NCBI GenBank assembly: GCA_036971615.1
Contig: JAYKKR010000001.1
Location: 248,001 to 312,000, forward strand
Source of the DNA: Amyloporia xantha
Lineage: Eukaryota; Basidiomycota; Agaricomycetes; Polyporales; Adustoporiaceae
Direction: 5' to 3'
DNA: 64,000 nt
The position numbers and the translations under genes were made by a program. Shown here one piece after another: positions 34,801 through 46,969 of this stretch. Under the pieces are notes generated by a model. It made no database searches and was not told where the DNA came from. It saw only the letters and a program-made list of their open reading frames with translations. The first letter of the stretch is position 1. Each line of letters opens with the position of its first letter.

Positions 34801-34970
34801 ATCTGGCCAAAGGCGAACATTAATGCTGGTTATGGTGGAACGAAACGTGCTGGGAATATTCTGTCCATTTCAAACTGCGTTAGTCATATGATTCAACTGC
34901 GTAGGGTTCCTAAACGTCATAAACTAACCATCGATTATTCCTCTCTCTTGTCGCATACGGAGCAAACGCC
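31898..34970. other. Stretch with a TIR element but no supportable gene
   Basis: Apart from the element at 32366-32790 and a possible first exon at 31900-32087, only short unrelated frames are seen (for example 33400-33690 and 33866-34171). No domains recognised. Confidence 0.35.
32366..32790. mobile_element. MITE-like TIR element, 425 bp
   Basis: Perfectly placed terminal inverted repeats: the left end CTATGCCTACCCAGGCACTC is mirrored at the right end, and about 42 bp match with one or two differences. TA flanks both ends (32364-32365 and 32791-32792), the target duplication of Tc1/mariner-type transposases. It has no transposase frame, so it would be mobilised in trans. Confidence 0.8.
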
Positions 34971-35889
34971 ATGACAGGCGTTGCCCCTCTTGATGTACAA
35001 GCACGACTACGTGAACTGATCGCCCACGAACATGAGAACGGATGGGATAGTGCTTGGTATGGTCTCCTTCTCCCTGTAACGATTTGATCGGGAGCTCACA
35101 TGGCATCGGTGCAGGCAGCAGAAACTGACGCCATGGGATGCGGGCGAGCCGCAACCGCCGCTACGCGACCTCTTAACGTCTGGTGAGATCGACCTGCCCA
35201 AGTCGGGGAAGGCTCTCGTTCCCGGATGCGGTCGGGTATGTTCTCCTTGTTACTACAACTTCTGTTTCAGGAAACTGCTGATCTCTGGTGTGATGGGTAG
35301 GGCTACGACGCGGTCCTCATCGCGTCCCATCTCGGCCTCGAGACCACTGGGCTCGATATCTCTCCTACTGCGCTCGCCGCAGCGCAGGCGTGAGTCCTAT
35401 TCATGTGTGTGCCGCAATCGCTCAAGTCATATTGTGCCTATCAACCCTCTAGCTATGCAGCGTCCTCTGGCATCCCACCAGGAACGAACATCCACTTCGC
35501 CAATGAGGATTTCTTTGCTCTCGCGCCCTCGCCGGAGGAGCGCTATGACCTCATATATGACTATACGTAAGCGCTGCTCTGACCTTTCCATCTCTCGGAA
35601 CACCTCCGTTTATTATTGTACCAGGTTCTTCGTCGCGATCACCCCTGCACTGCGCCCTGAGTGGGGTCGCCAAATTTCCGCGCTCTTGAAGCCCGGGGGC
35701 TACCTCATTACGTTGGTCTATCCCATCGCGGATCAGCCCGAAGGCGTCGGGCCGCCGTTCTTCGTGCGCCCGGAAAACTACGTCGACGTCTTGGGCGAGG
35801 GGTGGGAGAAGGTGCTGGACAAGGTGCCCGAGGTCAGCTTGGAGCACCATAAGGGTGCCGAACAGCTGATTGTGTATAGGAAGCTCTGA
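34971..35889 (+). CDS. TPMT-like SAM-dependent methyltransferase
   Basis: Five exons (34971-35056, 35115-35235, 35301-35389, 35453-35566, 35625-35889) join in frame with GT-AG introns to 224 residues. By family, thiopurine/thiol methyltransferase-like enzymes move a methyl group from SAM to thiols or halides; some fungal and plant members make methyl halides. Visible: HENGWDSAW and TPWDAGEPQPPL at the N terminus, typical of this family; motif I LVPGCGRGYDA (about 62-72) binding SAM; the acidic motif II GLDIS; YDLIYDYTFF; and LLKPGGYLITLVYP. There is no signal peptide, so it is cytosolic. It looks intact. The substrate cannot be told from sequence. It lies just left of the duplicated island, with no sign of duplication itself. 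Confidence 0.9.
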
Positions 35890-36730
35890 GCTAGGTCATA
35901 CATCGTGTGGTTCATCTGTCGCTTACGGTCGAGGGATCTCTGCTTCATGTTTCGAATGGACATTACCTATTTATTGTGTAAGACGGGTTAATTCCTCGAC
36001 TAAAAATGCAATTAAATTAAGAGCGTTTTGCGCAAGGCATTATAATGCTCATGCCAAAACGATACTGTTGATAGCATACTGCACGCCCATTTCACTACCA
36101 CCACAAAACCTGTGCCACCAAATATACGACGGACCTGTGGTTAGGTCGGCCGAATGGACCTTTCTGCTGCACCTTCTTCTGTAGTGCTATATCTGCTATC
36201 TTGCACCTCATGCACATCGGCAAGAGCTAATGTTGTAGACTGTGGATGGGCACTGGGTCTATGCTTGTATCAGACGTTTGACGTGGTCCATGAGTCAGAG
36301 GCTCATTTAAGACATGCCATGCATTAATTAATTCGATGGCGCAGAAAGTAAGTGAGTAAGGCTGGCATGGCAAGGCCTCTGGGCGAATTGTTGACGTCTA
36401 TGAGACGTCGACGGCGCGGCTCGGTTGCACTGGTGTATTCAAAAATGCCATGCGTACATCTGTCCACAACGCGAGAGTTCAACCGTCTACTTTATCACGT
36501 ATTGGCGATCACTGCGGTAAGGGATGTGCCAGTCAGACAGTCCCACTGGCAGGATAACTGTGTGACAGACGAAACAGCTGGTGAAAAAGAAAACTATACA
36601 ATTTCGGTATGCGAAGGAACTCACAGCCAACAGGGTTAATCAGAGGCAACCGACTATGGGCGACCGTCATTCTTGTATGCTTTCAATCCCGAAGTGATAC
36701 TCAATCTGAAGAAAATGTATCTTTCGAGTA
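35890..36730. other. Intergenic stretch holding an EPT1 relic
   Basis: Downstream of the methyltransferase gene. It contains the EPT1 fragment at 36234-36420 and, near 36731, the junction that also ends units A and B. Nothing else recognised. Confidence 0.4.
36234..36420 (+). pseudogene. EPT1 fragment (leftmost unit relic)
   Basis: Matches the middle exons of the EPT1 gene at 48870-50738. After the acceptor GTAG-like end, WALGL-LYQTFD can be read (TGGGCACTGGGTCTATGC...), followed by a decayed intron and an exon remnant with GGCATGGCAAGGCCTCTGGG (compare GMAGPLG). Both the 5' and 3' parts are missing. It shows that a further unit once lay left of unit A. Confidence 0.6.
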
Positions 36731-36999
36731 CCGACGATCGTCAACGTTGGTGCAATTAAAGCGATATTCACAGGAGACTACGCTCGTGATGAATAGGGAC
36801 GAACGGAGAACGCAAGAAAGAATCAGATCAATATATAGCATAAATATGTCTCTCCAGGAGTACAGTTCGAGAGGCTTCAACACGAAATCCACAAACACAC
36901 AGAATAATAAATACCTAGATAGATCATTCAGAGAGGGAACGAATTGGGACGGAAGTGAGATTCTTACCAAGAAATAACACTCTTCTGTGCTTCATTCCC

Positions 37000-38828
37000 T
37001 CAGGCCTCCACTGCAGCTACATCCGCCGAATCTGCTCTGTGGAGCACGCGTGTTTCGCCCAGGATTTCGAGTTCGACGCCGTCTTCCTCATCTCCCTGGT
37101 CCGCGTCATCCTCCTCATTTGTACCCACAGGCGCATCTTCACCATCTGCGGCATCCAATGCTGAGCCGTGATTACCCTCTAACAAAGACGCAACTTCAGG
37201 GGCAAACTCGACACTGGACATCCACGAGTGCGTCGGCCCGATCTCGCCTGAACGAATGAAAGAAGGTGTTTGAGACTGAAAGCCTGCGTTTACCGTAGAG
37301 TCGGCGGCTTTCCGGATGTGTAATAGGAAACGGGAGGTAAGGACGGAGGAAATTCTGGCAAATTGAGGTCAGATGGGCAGAGGGAATCTAGTAACGAACG
37401 GACGGAGAGATAAATTCCGCGAGGTTTATGGCGTCCTGCATCCAGTCATGTCATGAGCATTCTTCACATAATGAATTTGAGCAGATTAGCGTACAACGGT
37501 AACTACAGAAACAACAATGTCCAAGAGGTTGAGTATTGTGAGAGCCCTGTTCAGCCTTGAAGCATCAGCTAACGTGCGTGAAATGTAGTTCACCATTATC
37601 CCTACACAAATAAAAGAGTACCTGCAGGGTGAAGGGAGAGTCCGAAGTCAGCTCTGGACACAATGAACATTCGCATTACTTCACCATCTTGAACCATCAC
37701 TGTGGCGATTTTCGGCTTCACGTGGGACCCTTGTTGAATGGATAGTACCAAGTGTGATAAGTACCGCCAGGTCACAACAACGACTAGTATATCTGATGCT
37801 AGTACAGCTCCGCGAGTGGCACCCAACACTATGGTTTAGCTGGCATTCAGCGCAGGAAGCCGAAGATCAATTCGAGTATTGACATTACCTCTATGAAATG
37901 GAATATTGCAGTGTCAGTCATCAACACACAAGCGTTACTGTGATTCCCAAGTAATTACGCAGTGAAGGTCGCGTTAGTCTGATTGATTCGTACGAGGCAC
38001 AAATCCAATCGATAATTGCCACGAAGAGCAAGGGCCCAGGGAAGAGGGATTTCTCGAGTGTATAAGAACTATCAAAGGGACCATTCAGTGGACTTGTGAC
38101 ATTCTGCGATACCAAGAAAGATGTGCACCACATTTGTGCCCACAGGTACCATCCCCAATGCTAGAGTAGGGACTACCAACCATCGGTTTCCTCCACTGAC
38201 GGCGTGCACACGAAGGGCCGCGACCACTTTCTCGGGTTGATGAGCAGAGTACATTGATACTGTCTATGAGCCTCACCAGCAGATATGCACATAGGCAAAA
38301 GGTCAATAGTAGCATTGGCGTAAAAGATGGCTCCACAGCTAGATAGCCTATCACTGCAGTATGAGATGTTTGTGACAGCAGCAATGAATATTACGTGACC
38401 TCTGTAGATTACAAAATGAGAACATGAGCCACAGTGTGGAATGAGTCGAATCTCTTACTATTAAATTGTTGTTGAGCAAAACTAATAGTATCTGGACAAT
38501 AGCGAACACAATCAAGAGAAGTCGATTCAGCAACAGCAAGATAGAGGCAGTTGTTTTGCGACCCCAGATTAGCTGTATATCATCCCACATGATCAATGTC
38601 CAGTCGTATATGATCAGTGCTGTGAAAACATAAAGTTTAATAAGTCGTTTGCGAACGGAATTGTAGTTATATGGGGGATTCACCAGCAATCGCTATGTCG
38701 CAGTAATAGTCTACCATGCTTGTCATGATATGAATATTATACATACAATAACAGCTGAACATTTGAACTCACAGCTGTCCAAGAACATCGACAATCTCTG
38801 CTTCTTGCAATCCTCCAGTATTGGACAT
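37000..38828 (-). CDS. DUF6533 membrane protein, copy A
   Basis: DUF6533 proteins are multi-pass (about seven-helix) membrane proteins of unknown function, expanded in mushrooms. The start ATG at 38828 (MSNTGGLQEAEIVD) is followed by a donor. A second short exon reads MVDYYCDIAIA, then ALIIYDWTLIMWDDIQLIWG, the DUF6533 signature, and further hydrophobic helices. Later exons give ALRVHAVSGG-like and LALGMVPVGTN segments and TRGAVLASDILVVVVTW. The last exon (from about 37320) reads ISSVLTSRFLLHIRKAADS and ends in an acidic tail to the stop at 37000. The splice pattern between the second and third helices could not be closed in frame, so this copy may be a pseudogene. Family firm, integrity uncertain. 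Confidence 0.7.
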
Positions 38829-38869
38829 AATGTAGAGGACAATGAACGACGCCGGTCGGAGAGTGGTGC

Positions 38870-38906
38870 GAGATCCGCTCGATGCAAGTGGGGTCTTTAT
38901 ATAATC
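38870..38906 (-). promoter_or_regulatory. Core promoter of DUF6533 copy A
   Basis: On the minus strand TATATAAAGA is followed by CCCCACTTGCATCGAGCGGA, about 70 bp before the ATG. The same block is found before copies B and C, so it is very likely the shared TATA box and start region. Confidence 0.7.
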
Positions 38907-39278
38907 CCCTTGGACGTGCGAAATAAATATATGAGGAAGGTATACCAGTTCATAGAAATTGCAAAACAGTTAATCAGACCTTTGATCTCCCGACTGTCCG
39001 TTTATGTAGACATAGAGCTGCTGTCTCATTGGCGTCTGTCAACAGACACCGCCGGGGGCGATCTCGTCTCAGACGAGAGGTGGTTTTGTGAGGCATATAG
39101 CAGTGTCGCCCGATACTGTCTGTGGGATCAATGGTTATCAACACTACGCCGCGCGGTCAAAAAAAGGAACAGGATATATACGGTGAGCTGTAGCGAGAGA
39201 CCGGCAGTGAATTGCGTGTAAAAGGCGTCTACGGAGAGTCAGTCTGCAGTAATATGATAATTCATCTGCTCGACTTAC

Positions 39279-39716
39279 TCAGTCGAGCTTGGGGTAGCAG
39301 ATGAGATAGTCCAGCACTTGCACGACGAGACATGATCGGAGGATAGGCCTGTCAGGGGTTATCCAGAGGCTGCAACAACGTCCACGTCGATGCAACACAG
39401 AGGCAAGGCAAAGCGTACACTGCAATGGCCATCCTCCCATCTCGATACGAGCCGACATACCATCATGCCATCCTTCAGCCTCAGAGGAGCAAGAACTCCG
39501 CGGCAAGGGAATACCACTGAGAGATTTACCGTCCGAGAATCGCGAGGCAAAGTGCTGAAATGCTGGGGTATTCAGACCGACGGCGAGGTCGCAGACTCGG
39601 TTGCGGGGAGTATGCTGTCCACTCATGAGGATGGATGACATGACCAATTCAGAGATCATCGTCGGAGAACGCCTACGAGCGACACGTTGGAGGCCCTGTG
39701 ATGCCTGCGGGGACAT
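39279..39716 (-). CDS. Spacer ORF conserved in all three units
   Basis: A 145-codon frame (start MSPQASQGLQRVARRRSPTM) lies between the divergent DUF6533 and EPT1 starts. Related sequences stand at the same place in unit B (about 45540-45180, broken) and unit C (from 50996, MPPQALQSLRHVARMRSPTM, frame-shifted after about 48 codons). Because whole units are duplicated, DNA similarity does not prove that it is coding. No family recognised. It could be an unknown gene, an untranslated region or promoter DNA. Confidence 0.25.
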   Translation of the reverse strand: MSPQASQGLQRVARRRSPTMISELVMSSILMSGQHTPRNRVCDLAVGLNTPAFQHFASRFSDGKSLSGIPLPRSSCSSEAEGWHDGMSARIEMGGWPLQCTLCLASVLHRRGRCCSLWITPDRPILRSCLVVQVLDYLICYPKLD

Positions 39717-39996
39717 GGGGGTACTTAACAGCAGGTAGCGCAGCGGACGCGGAGAGAGGTATTATCACGGCTCAAGATTGCTCGACTGTGGTTTCCAGTC
39801 CGCCGCCGTCTGTTCTAAGACGCACGTGCGTGTGACGTAGCGCGACAGGGCACGCGAAGATCCTCGATCATCCTGCCCGCTGCACAGTGCAAAGACGACT
39901 GATGTCGTTTCGTTTGAGCTATGTGACAGTCCTTTCTGTCCTTCTTGTTTCCTTATGCTCGGTACATATTCTACATTTTGCTCAGCTTGCACGATA

Positions 39997-42172
39997 ATGT
40001 GCTACATATCCCCTCATGCTCTCGACAACTTACGGAAATACGCGTACAAACGCGTCGACAAGTGAGCCGTACTTTTCTAGTATAGGTCTATGTCTGCGAC
40101 CACTGAGCATAAGCTAGCTTCGCCTAGGTCACTCACCTCGAGATACATTCTACAAACTTATGGGATCTGGTTCGTGACACTGTGGCCAGAATAGGTCGCG
40201 GCAAAAACAGTATGCAGCCGTCCTGTTTGTCCGCCAATTTGAAGAGGCTGAACTGTCTTGAAGATTACTCTTTCGGGACTATGCACGGTTCTCCTGAACT
40301 TTGCAACACTTCTATACTACGATCCTGCATACCTGATGGACAAGGACGGAGCGGGGCTTCCCCAGTGCATATATTCAACGCGAGTACTGCACTTTTTATC
40401 TCATGTGTTGTCTAGGAGCGTCGGCACGAACTGACGTCGATAAATTGTAGATGGGCACTAGGGCTATTCTTGTAATGGATGTTTGACGGGTAAGTGAGTC
40501 AGTAGCCGTACTCAATTCTTTTTTTTATTTCTCATTTTATTTTTTGTGCTCATCCGAGAGTTTGTGTAAGCGAGATTCTAAACCCGATCTAAGAATTGAG
40601 GACCTCATTTTATTCGCACGGTGGAGGCGGAGTTGAAGGAGTGCATATTGCCACCAACAGGAATGTATGCAAAGCAGATACGTATCGTTTTGCGCCCACT
40701 GGAAGGTTTCTTACATATGCTAGATGACTATGCCTACCCAAAAAACCTATTCTGCAATCAAAACTGGAGAGCCAGCATTGAAACAAAGCATTATTCTCGC
40801 CCAGTGGTGCACCGGCCCGTACTTATTTGGAACTCCGCATGCCAGACCCGTCAGATCGCTTTAGATCATTTTAGATCACTTTATTTCCACTTCATGGAAC
40901 ACGAGGCCTGATGTGAGCACAAGAGAAATAAAATAAAATAAAAAAAAGAATTGAGTACGGCTATACATCAATTGATTAGACGGTTGGGTAGGAAACAGGC
41001 GAGAAGGACTGGTACGGTAGGGCCTCTGGTAGAGATGTTTGATCACGGTGCGACGGATACTTCTCATCGCTGATTTCACCTCGGCCGACAGTTGAGGCAG
41101 GATGTGACGGACTAAACACAACGGTCAGCCTCTGCTTGATCTCTTCGGATCAACCCTGATATTATTGCCAGCTTGAAGTGATTGATCCTGGCAGCGCGAG
41201 CGCTGAACCTTGCGCGATCATGATGGACTGTCGCCTCTCAAGTCGCGACATTTACTCAACATGGGAGGAGTGTCACACTAGTGAAGTCGTTCTTCAAGAG
41301 TGTACATGAGACGGGTTATACTGATGTCCATGATGTATAACAGCTATTCTTAGGATATTTCTCTGGGCCCGTCGAGGGCATCCTGATGATTGTTGTAATA
41401 TACACAACCTCTGGTACTTAGGTCACGCTCTTCTCCTTTTCTGTGCTAATGTTCTGCTGACCGTGGTTGTTCGATTCGAAGCGCCATCCTTTGAGGACAG
41501 CCCCTTTCTGACAGTCACAGGACTGGAGAGAATCCCTGCTATTTGACACAGAATCCCGAACGTTGGGCTGAGTGAAGCGTTCATGGTCTTTGGCGCGTCC
41601 GTTCTACCATTCTTGCGAGGTACGAGCATCCTCCGTACCGTGAAAGGCAGTGTGGTCTTATGTCGGTCCCAGCTACTTCCACGTCTTCAACTCGCGAATC
41701 GCAAGCCACCAACACTCTTTCGTACCACTCTTCCTCCAGCTCCCCTTCCCGATCTCTGTCGCGCTTGAGCTCGCCTAGCTCAGTGCACCATCGTTCCGGG
41801 AGTTGACAGTCCTGCATTCGCCGCTTTTTATGCCCTTCCTGTGTGCATGGGATTTCCGATTCGCGAACCAGGTATCGCGCATGATCCTAGTGCATGTTAC
41901 GAAGCAGCCGTTGCCGCGCTGGAACTCGAAGTTGGAATGGAGCATCTTTGGCGCGGTGGACACGAATCTGCTGTTGTTGATCGACCGGTACCGCCGTCTT
42001 ACCTCTTCCCCGCGTGAATTGAGACAAATTTCGGGTTGTCTTCTTGCCTGCCCTATGTGCTGACATACCGTCGTTGATGCAGTCGTCATTCCAGAATACG
42101 GCGCTGTTCGTCTATCTGGCGCTGGCGGTCGCGTCCCTCTCGTATGCGCGCTTCTGCACGCTTATGCTCTGA
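39997..42172 (+). pseudogene. EPT1 pseudogene, copy A
   Basis: Homologous exon by exon to the intact gene at 48870-50738. It begins MCYISPHALDNLRKYAYK, and the first donor is conserved. Lesions: a TAG in exon 2 (WPE* where the intact gene has WPAWVAPN); TAA replacing YQ in the exon before the catalytic motif; loss of the A-I-D residues of that motif; later frame changes; and truncation after the codons for FCTL, so the C-terminal 30 or so residues are missing. A 457-bp MITE sits in one intron. It keeps a GC-AG intron shared with the intact copy. It cannot make an active phosphotransferase. Confidence 0.85.
40505..40961. mobile_element. MITE-like TIR element, 457 bp
   Basis: Terminal inverted repeats GCCGTACTCAATTC and GAATTGAGTACGGC, each followed inward by a T-rich or A-rich run and a GTGCTCA or TGAGCAC word, with TA at both outer edges. 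Absent from the same intron in copies B and C, so it inserted after the duplication. A third GAATTGAG word at 40592 and ACTATGCCTACCCA at 40729 (the same as the end of the 32366 element) hint at nested insertions. No transposase. Confidence 0.8.
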
Positions 42173-42496
42173 ACAGCGACGAGGATCGGCGTTGGTCAAA
42201 TTAAAGCGTAGGAGAGAATGTGTCGGATACTATACGCGAAAGTTGAAGTATGTATCTATTCTACTCACAGGAGACTGCGATCGTGATGGATAAAGACGAA
42301 CGAAGAACGCAACGAATGATCAGATCAATATATAGCATAAATATTTCTCTCCAGGAGTACAGTTCGAGAGGCTTCAACACGAGATCCACAAACACACAGA
42401 ATAATAAATACCTAGATAGATCATTCAGAGAGGGAACGGATCGGGACAGAAGCGAGATTCTTACCAAGAAATAACACTCTTCTGTGCTTCATTCCC

Positions 42497-44329
42497 TCAG
42501 GCCTCCACTGCAGCTACATCCGCCGAATCTGCTCTGTGGAGCACCCGTGTTTCGCCCAGCATTTCGAGTTCGACGCCGTCTTCCTCATCTGCCCAGTCCC
42601 CGTCATCCTCCCCAGCTGTACCCACAGGCGCATCTTCACCATCTGCGGTATCAGATGCCGAGACGTGATTACCCTCTAACAAAGACGCAACTTCAGGGGC
42701 AAACTCGCTGCTGGACATCCACGAGTGCGTCGGCCCGATATCGCCTGAGCGAATGAAAGAAGATGTTCCAGACTGGAAGCCTGCATTTGCAGTAGAGTCG
42801 GCGGCTTTCCGGATGTGTAATAGGAAACGGGAGGTGAGGACGGATGAAATTCTGACAGGTTCAGGTTAGATAGGCAGAGGGAATGCAATAATGAACAGAC
42901 GGAGAGATAAAATCCCCAAGGTCTATTGAGTTCTGCATCCAGTCATGTCATGAGCATTCTGCACATAACGAATTTGAGCAGATCAGCGTACACTGGTAAC
43001 TACATTAAAAACCGTGTCCACGATGTTGAGTATCGTGAGAGCCCTGAACAGCCTTGAAGCATCAGCTACTGTGCGCGAAATGCCATTCACAATTATCCCT
43101 ACACAAATAAAAGAGTGCCTGTAGGGTGAAGGGAGAAACCGAAGTCAGCTCCGAACATAATGGACATTTGCATTACTTCACCATCTTGAACCATTACTGT
43201 GGCGATTTTCGGCTTCACGTAGGACCCTTGTGAAATGGACAGTACGAAGTGTGATCTGAGGTACCACCAAGTCACAACAACGACTAGTATATCTGATGCT
43301 AGTACAGCTCCACGAGTAGCGAGCAACACTGCGGTACAGTTAGCATTCAGCGCAGAAGCCGAGGATCAATTCGAGTATTGACATTACCTCTATAAAATGT
43401 AATATTGCAGTGTCAGTCATCAACAAACGAGCAGTGTGATTCCCAAGTAATTACCTGGTGAAAGCCGTTCTAGACATATCATGCATTTCTCCAACACACA
43501 AATCCAATCGATAGTTGCCATGAGGAACGAGGGAAATGCGAAAGACGATTTCTTGTGTGCATACGAACTGTCGAAGGAATCATTTAGCGGACCTGTGACA
43601 TTCTGCGATACCGAGAAAGATGTGCACCAAATTTGTGCCAACAGGTACCATCCCCAATACTAGAGTAGGGACTACCTGCCATCGGTTTCCTCCACTAACA
43701 GCGTGCACGCGAAGGGCTGCAACCACTTTCTCGGGATGATGAGCAGAGTACATTGATACTGTCTATGAGCCTCACCGGCAGATATGCACATAGTCAACAG
43801 GGTGATAGTAGCATTGATGTAATTAATGGCTCCGCAGCCAGATAGCCTATCAATGCAGTATGAGACCTTTGTGACAGCAGCGATGAATACTACTTGACCT
43901 CTGTAGATTAAGAAATGAGGACATGAGCCAGCGGTGTGGACTTGGGTCGGGCCTCTTACTGTTAATTTGCTGTTGAGAAAAATGTTGAACATCTGGACAA
44001 TAGCGAACACAACCAAGAGCAGTCGGTTCGATGACAGCAAGATAGAGGCAATTGTTTTGCGACCCCAGATTAGCTGTATCTCTTCCCACATGATCAACGT
44101 CCAGTCGTATATGATCAGTGCTGTGAAAATATAAAGTTGTATGAGTCGTTTGCGAACGGAATTGCAATTAGATGAGGGATTCACCAACGATCGCTGCTTG
44201 GCAGTAACTGGTTACCATGCTTGTCATAATATAAATATTATTCTCACAATCACCGCTGAACGTTCGGACTCACGACGGTCCAACAAGATCAACAATCTCT
44301 GCCACTTGTAATCCTCCAGTGTCAGACAT
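42497..44329 (-). CDS. DUF6533 membrane protein, copy B
   Basis: Start ATG at 44329 (MSDTGGLQVAEIVD), then a short exon MVTSYCQAAIV and ALIIYDWTLIMWEEIQLIWG, the DUF6533 signature. Further helices resemble copies A and C (LLATRGAVLASDILVVVVTW). The last exon ends with EFAPEVASLLEGNH and an acidic tail to the stop at 42497. In this copy the sequence between helix 2 and the RGQVVFIAAVTKVSYC segment is open without splicing, unlike in A and C. One shift is suspected before TRGAVLASD. Family firm, function unknown, integrity uncertain. Confidence 0.7.
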
Positions 44330-44373
44330 AACGTAGAGAAAAATGATCGATGCTGGTCAGAGAGTGGTGCGAG

Positions 44374-44408
44374 ATCCGCTCGATGCAAGTGGGGTCTTTA
44401 TATATTCC
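44374..44408 (-). promoter_or_regulatory. Core promoter of DUF6533 copy B
   Basis: The minus strand reads TATATAAAGA then CCCCACTTGCATCGAGCGGA, as in copies A and C, about 70 bp before the ATG at 44329. Confidence 0.7.
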
Positions 44409-45773
44409 CCTTGGAAAAACCGAACAATGAACGTGTGAAGAAGCTGTATCACTTCGCAGAGGTTACACAGCAATGAATCAGACCTTTGATCGTCCCATCC
44501 GGGACACGCTACGGAACACGTACACGGGTAGGCCCCTCTGCGTATCATCTGCGCTGTCATCGGTGTTGCGAAACTGCGAGGGTGGCTCATCCTCAACAGC
44601 CAGCAGAATCAACAATTGATTTGTGTTCGCCCTCTAGAATGACAAATAACTGGTACCGACGACGCCCCGCTTCGACGCGATCTAAATTGAGAGTTCAGGT
44701 AGGTGTGTTGAGCACTAACTCATATAACACGGGGACGAAGGTGACAGACGAGACGTTGTCTTAAGCTCCAAACTTACCTCGAACTCGACACAGTGCGCAG
44801 ACATTCCGTTTCTCCAGACATGGAGCGGCTGTTTCATTCACGTCTGTCAGCAGACTTCACCGGGCGCGAGTTAGCCTCACACGAGAAATTTGTGTTGTTC
44901 AATGTACATATCAGTGTCACCCGCTGCGAACGATACTGCATTTGTGTGAACAACGATTACAACTGCATACCACACGCGCCCGTTAAAAAAGGAATAATAT
45001 ATGCAGGATGGGCTGAATCGAGAGACAGGCAGTGAGAGCATCTGAAAAGGCATCTACAGAGAGTCAATGTGCAATACTGAGATAGATCATCTGTCGCGGC
45101 TTACTCAGTCGAGCCGGATGAGCAGACGAGATGGTCCAGTACTTGCACGAGGAGACGTAATTTGAGGACAGCCGGCCCATCAGGGGCTAGTCAAAGGCTT
45201 CCACAATTTCCACGTTTCGATGCATCCTGAGAGGCGAGCCAAAGGGGCCACTGCGATGGCCATCCTATCAGTTCGATATGAGCCGACATACCATCGTGCT
45301 ATCCCCCGAAGAGGAAGAGTCTCGCGCCAAGAGAATGCCACTAATCCCAGAAAACGCGAAGCAAAGGGCTGAAATACTGCAGTATTCAGACCGACCGACC
45401 GTGAGGTCACAGACTCAGTTGTTTAGAGTACGCTCTCCTCTCGTGAGGATGCCATGAGGTAATGTTAACGATTTAGGGCCTATTGTCTGGGAGTGCCTAC
45501 GAGCGACGCATCGGAGGCGCTGTAAGGCTTGCGGGGACGTAGTACTTATCCAGGGAGCGCAGCGGATGCATGGAGAGGAATTACGGCTCAAGATTGCTCG
45601 ACTGCGGCTCTGTTCTAAGGCGCACGTGCATGTGACGTAGCGCGACGGGGCACGCGAGGATTCTCGAGGTCAACGTTCCTGCCCTCTGCGAAGACGACCG
45701 ATGTCGCTTCATGCAAGCTTCTAGTTTCCTTACAGTCTGCACATATTCTACTTGCTGCTCAGCTTGCACGACG

Positions 45774-46969
45774 ATGGGCTACATATGTCCTCATACGCAC
45801 GGAAACTCACCAAAATACAGGTACAAAGGCATCGACAAGTGAGTCGTACTCTGTCTAGTGTTACTAGGTCTATGTTCGCTGGTCATTGAGCATGAACTGC
45901 CTTTCCTAGGTCACTCATTTAAAAATATATTCTACAGCCATTTTGGAACTAATTCGTGACACTGGCCAGCGTGGGTCGCGCTAAATACATTACACAGTCA
46001 TGCTGTTTATCCGCCGATCACCTGAGGTCGGAATCTGTCTTGATGAATATTCTTTCGGGACTGTGCATGGTCCTCCCGAAGTTTGCACCGCTTCTGTACT
46101 ATGATCCTGCATACCCGACGGACAAGGACGGAGCGGGGTCGCCTCAGTGGATACATCTAATGTGAGTACTGCACCTTTCGTCCTCTGTGTCTTCTAGGAG
46201 CGTTGGCACGAGCCGGTGTCGCTGAATCATAGATGAGAACTAGGTTTATTCTTGTACCAGATGTTTGACGTGATTGATGGGTAAGTGGCTTAGTATGTCG
46301 TGCCACACATCATTTAATTGGACGGTCGGGTAGGAAAAAGGAGAGCAGTACTGGCATGGCAGGGCCTTCGAGAGAGATGTCTGATCATGGTTTGGCAACT
46401 GTCTCCCATCGTTGACTTGACTTCGGCTGACAGTTGAGGCGGGTTGTGATGTACTAAAACCAACGTTCAGCCCCTGCTTAATCTCTACTCGGGTCAAGCT
46501 CTGAAACCATTACCAGCTTGAAGCGACCCTGGCAGCGCGAGCGCTGAATTTTGGGCGGTCATGATGGACTGTCGCCTCCCAAGTCGCGACACTTGCTAGT
46601 TGCTACACCTCCACATGGGAGGAGTACCATACTAGTGTGAATTCGTCCCTCAAGACTGTACATGGGACGGACCATACTGACGTCCATGACGCGTATGGTA
46701 CTATTGGGATATTTCTCTGGGCTTGTCGAGGGCATCCTGTTGACTGTCACGATTTACACCATCTCTTTTCCTCTGTTTTCATCCCAGTGCTCAGCTGATC
46801 GTGGTTGCTCGATTGGGAAACCCTGTGTGCTGACAGACTGTCGTTGGTGCAGCCGTCATTCCGGAATACAGCGCTGTTCGTCTATGTAACGCTCGCAGTC
46901 ATATTCCTCTCGTATGCGCGCTTCTGCACGCTTACTTTCCGAACAGCGACGAGCATCGGCGTTGGTTAA
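45774..46969 (+). pseudogene. EPT1 pseudogene, copy B
   Basis: Begins MGYICPHTHGNSPKYRYK and follows the exon order of the intact copy, but exon 2 meets TAA at once. The exon encoding FDHG is damaged. About 600 bp covering the central hydrophobic exons are deleted, so that the GILL-TVTIYTIS segment is followed almost directly by the SSFRNTALFVY exon. It ends at the same place as copy A (after FCTL) and reads into the unit junction. Clearly non-functional. Confidence 0.85.

Larger units (their letters stand above)
36731..42170 (+). repeat. Segmental duplication unit A
   Basis: About 5.4 kb containing the DUF6533 gene copy A (minus) and the EPT1 pseudogene copy A (plus), head to head. Its left edge, with GTTGG then AATTAAAGCG and CACAGGAGAC, recurs at the left edge of unit B (42171-42280) and again after unit B (46936-47069). 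The unit carries its own 457-bp MITE insertion. Confidence 0.8.
42171..46935 (+). repeat. Segmental duplication unit B
   Basis: Second tandem unit, same gene order as unit A: DUF6533 copy B (minus), spacer, EPT1 copy B (plus). The distance between the DUF6533 starts of A and B is 5501 bp. It lacks the MITE and has lost roughly 600 bp from EPT1. A stub of the next unit follows (46936-47069). Confidence 0.8.
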
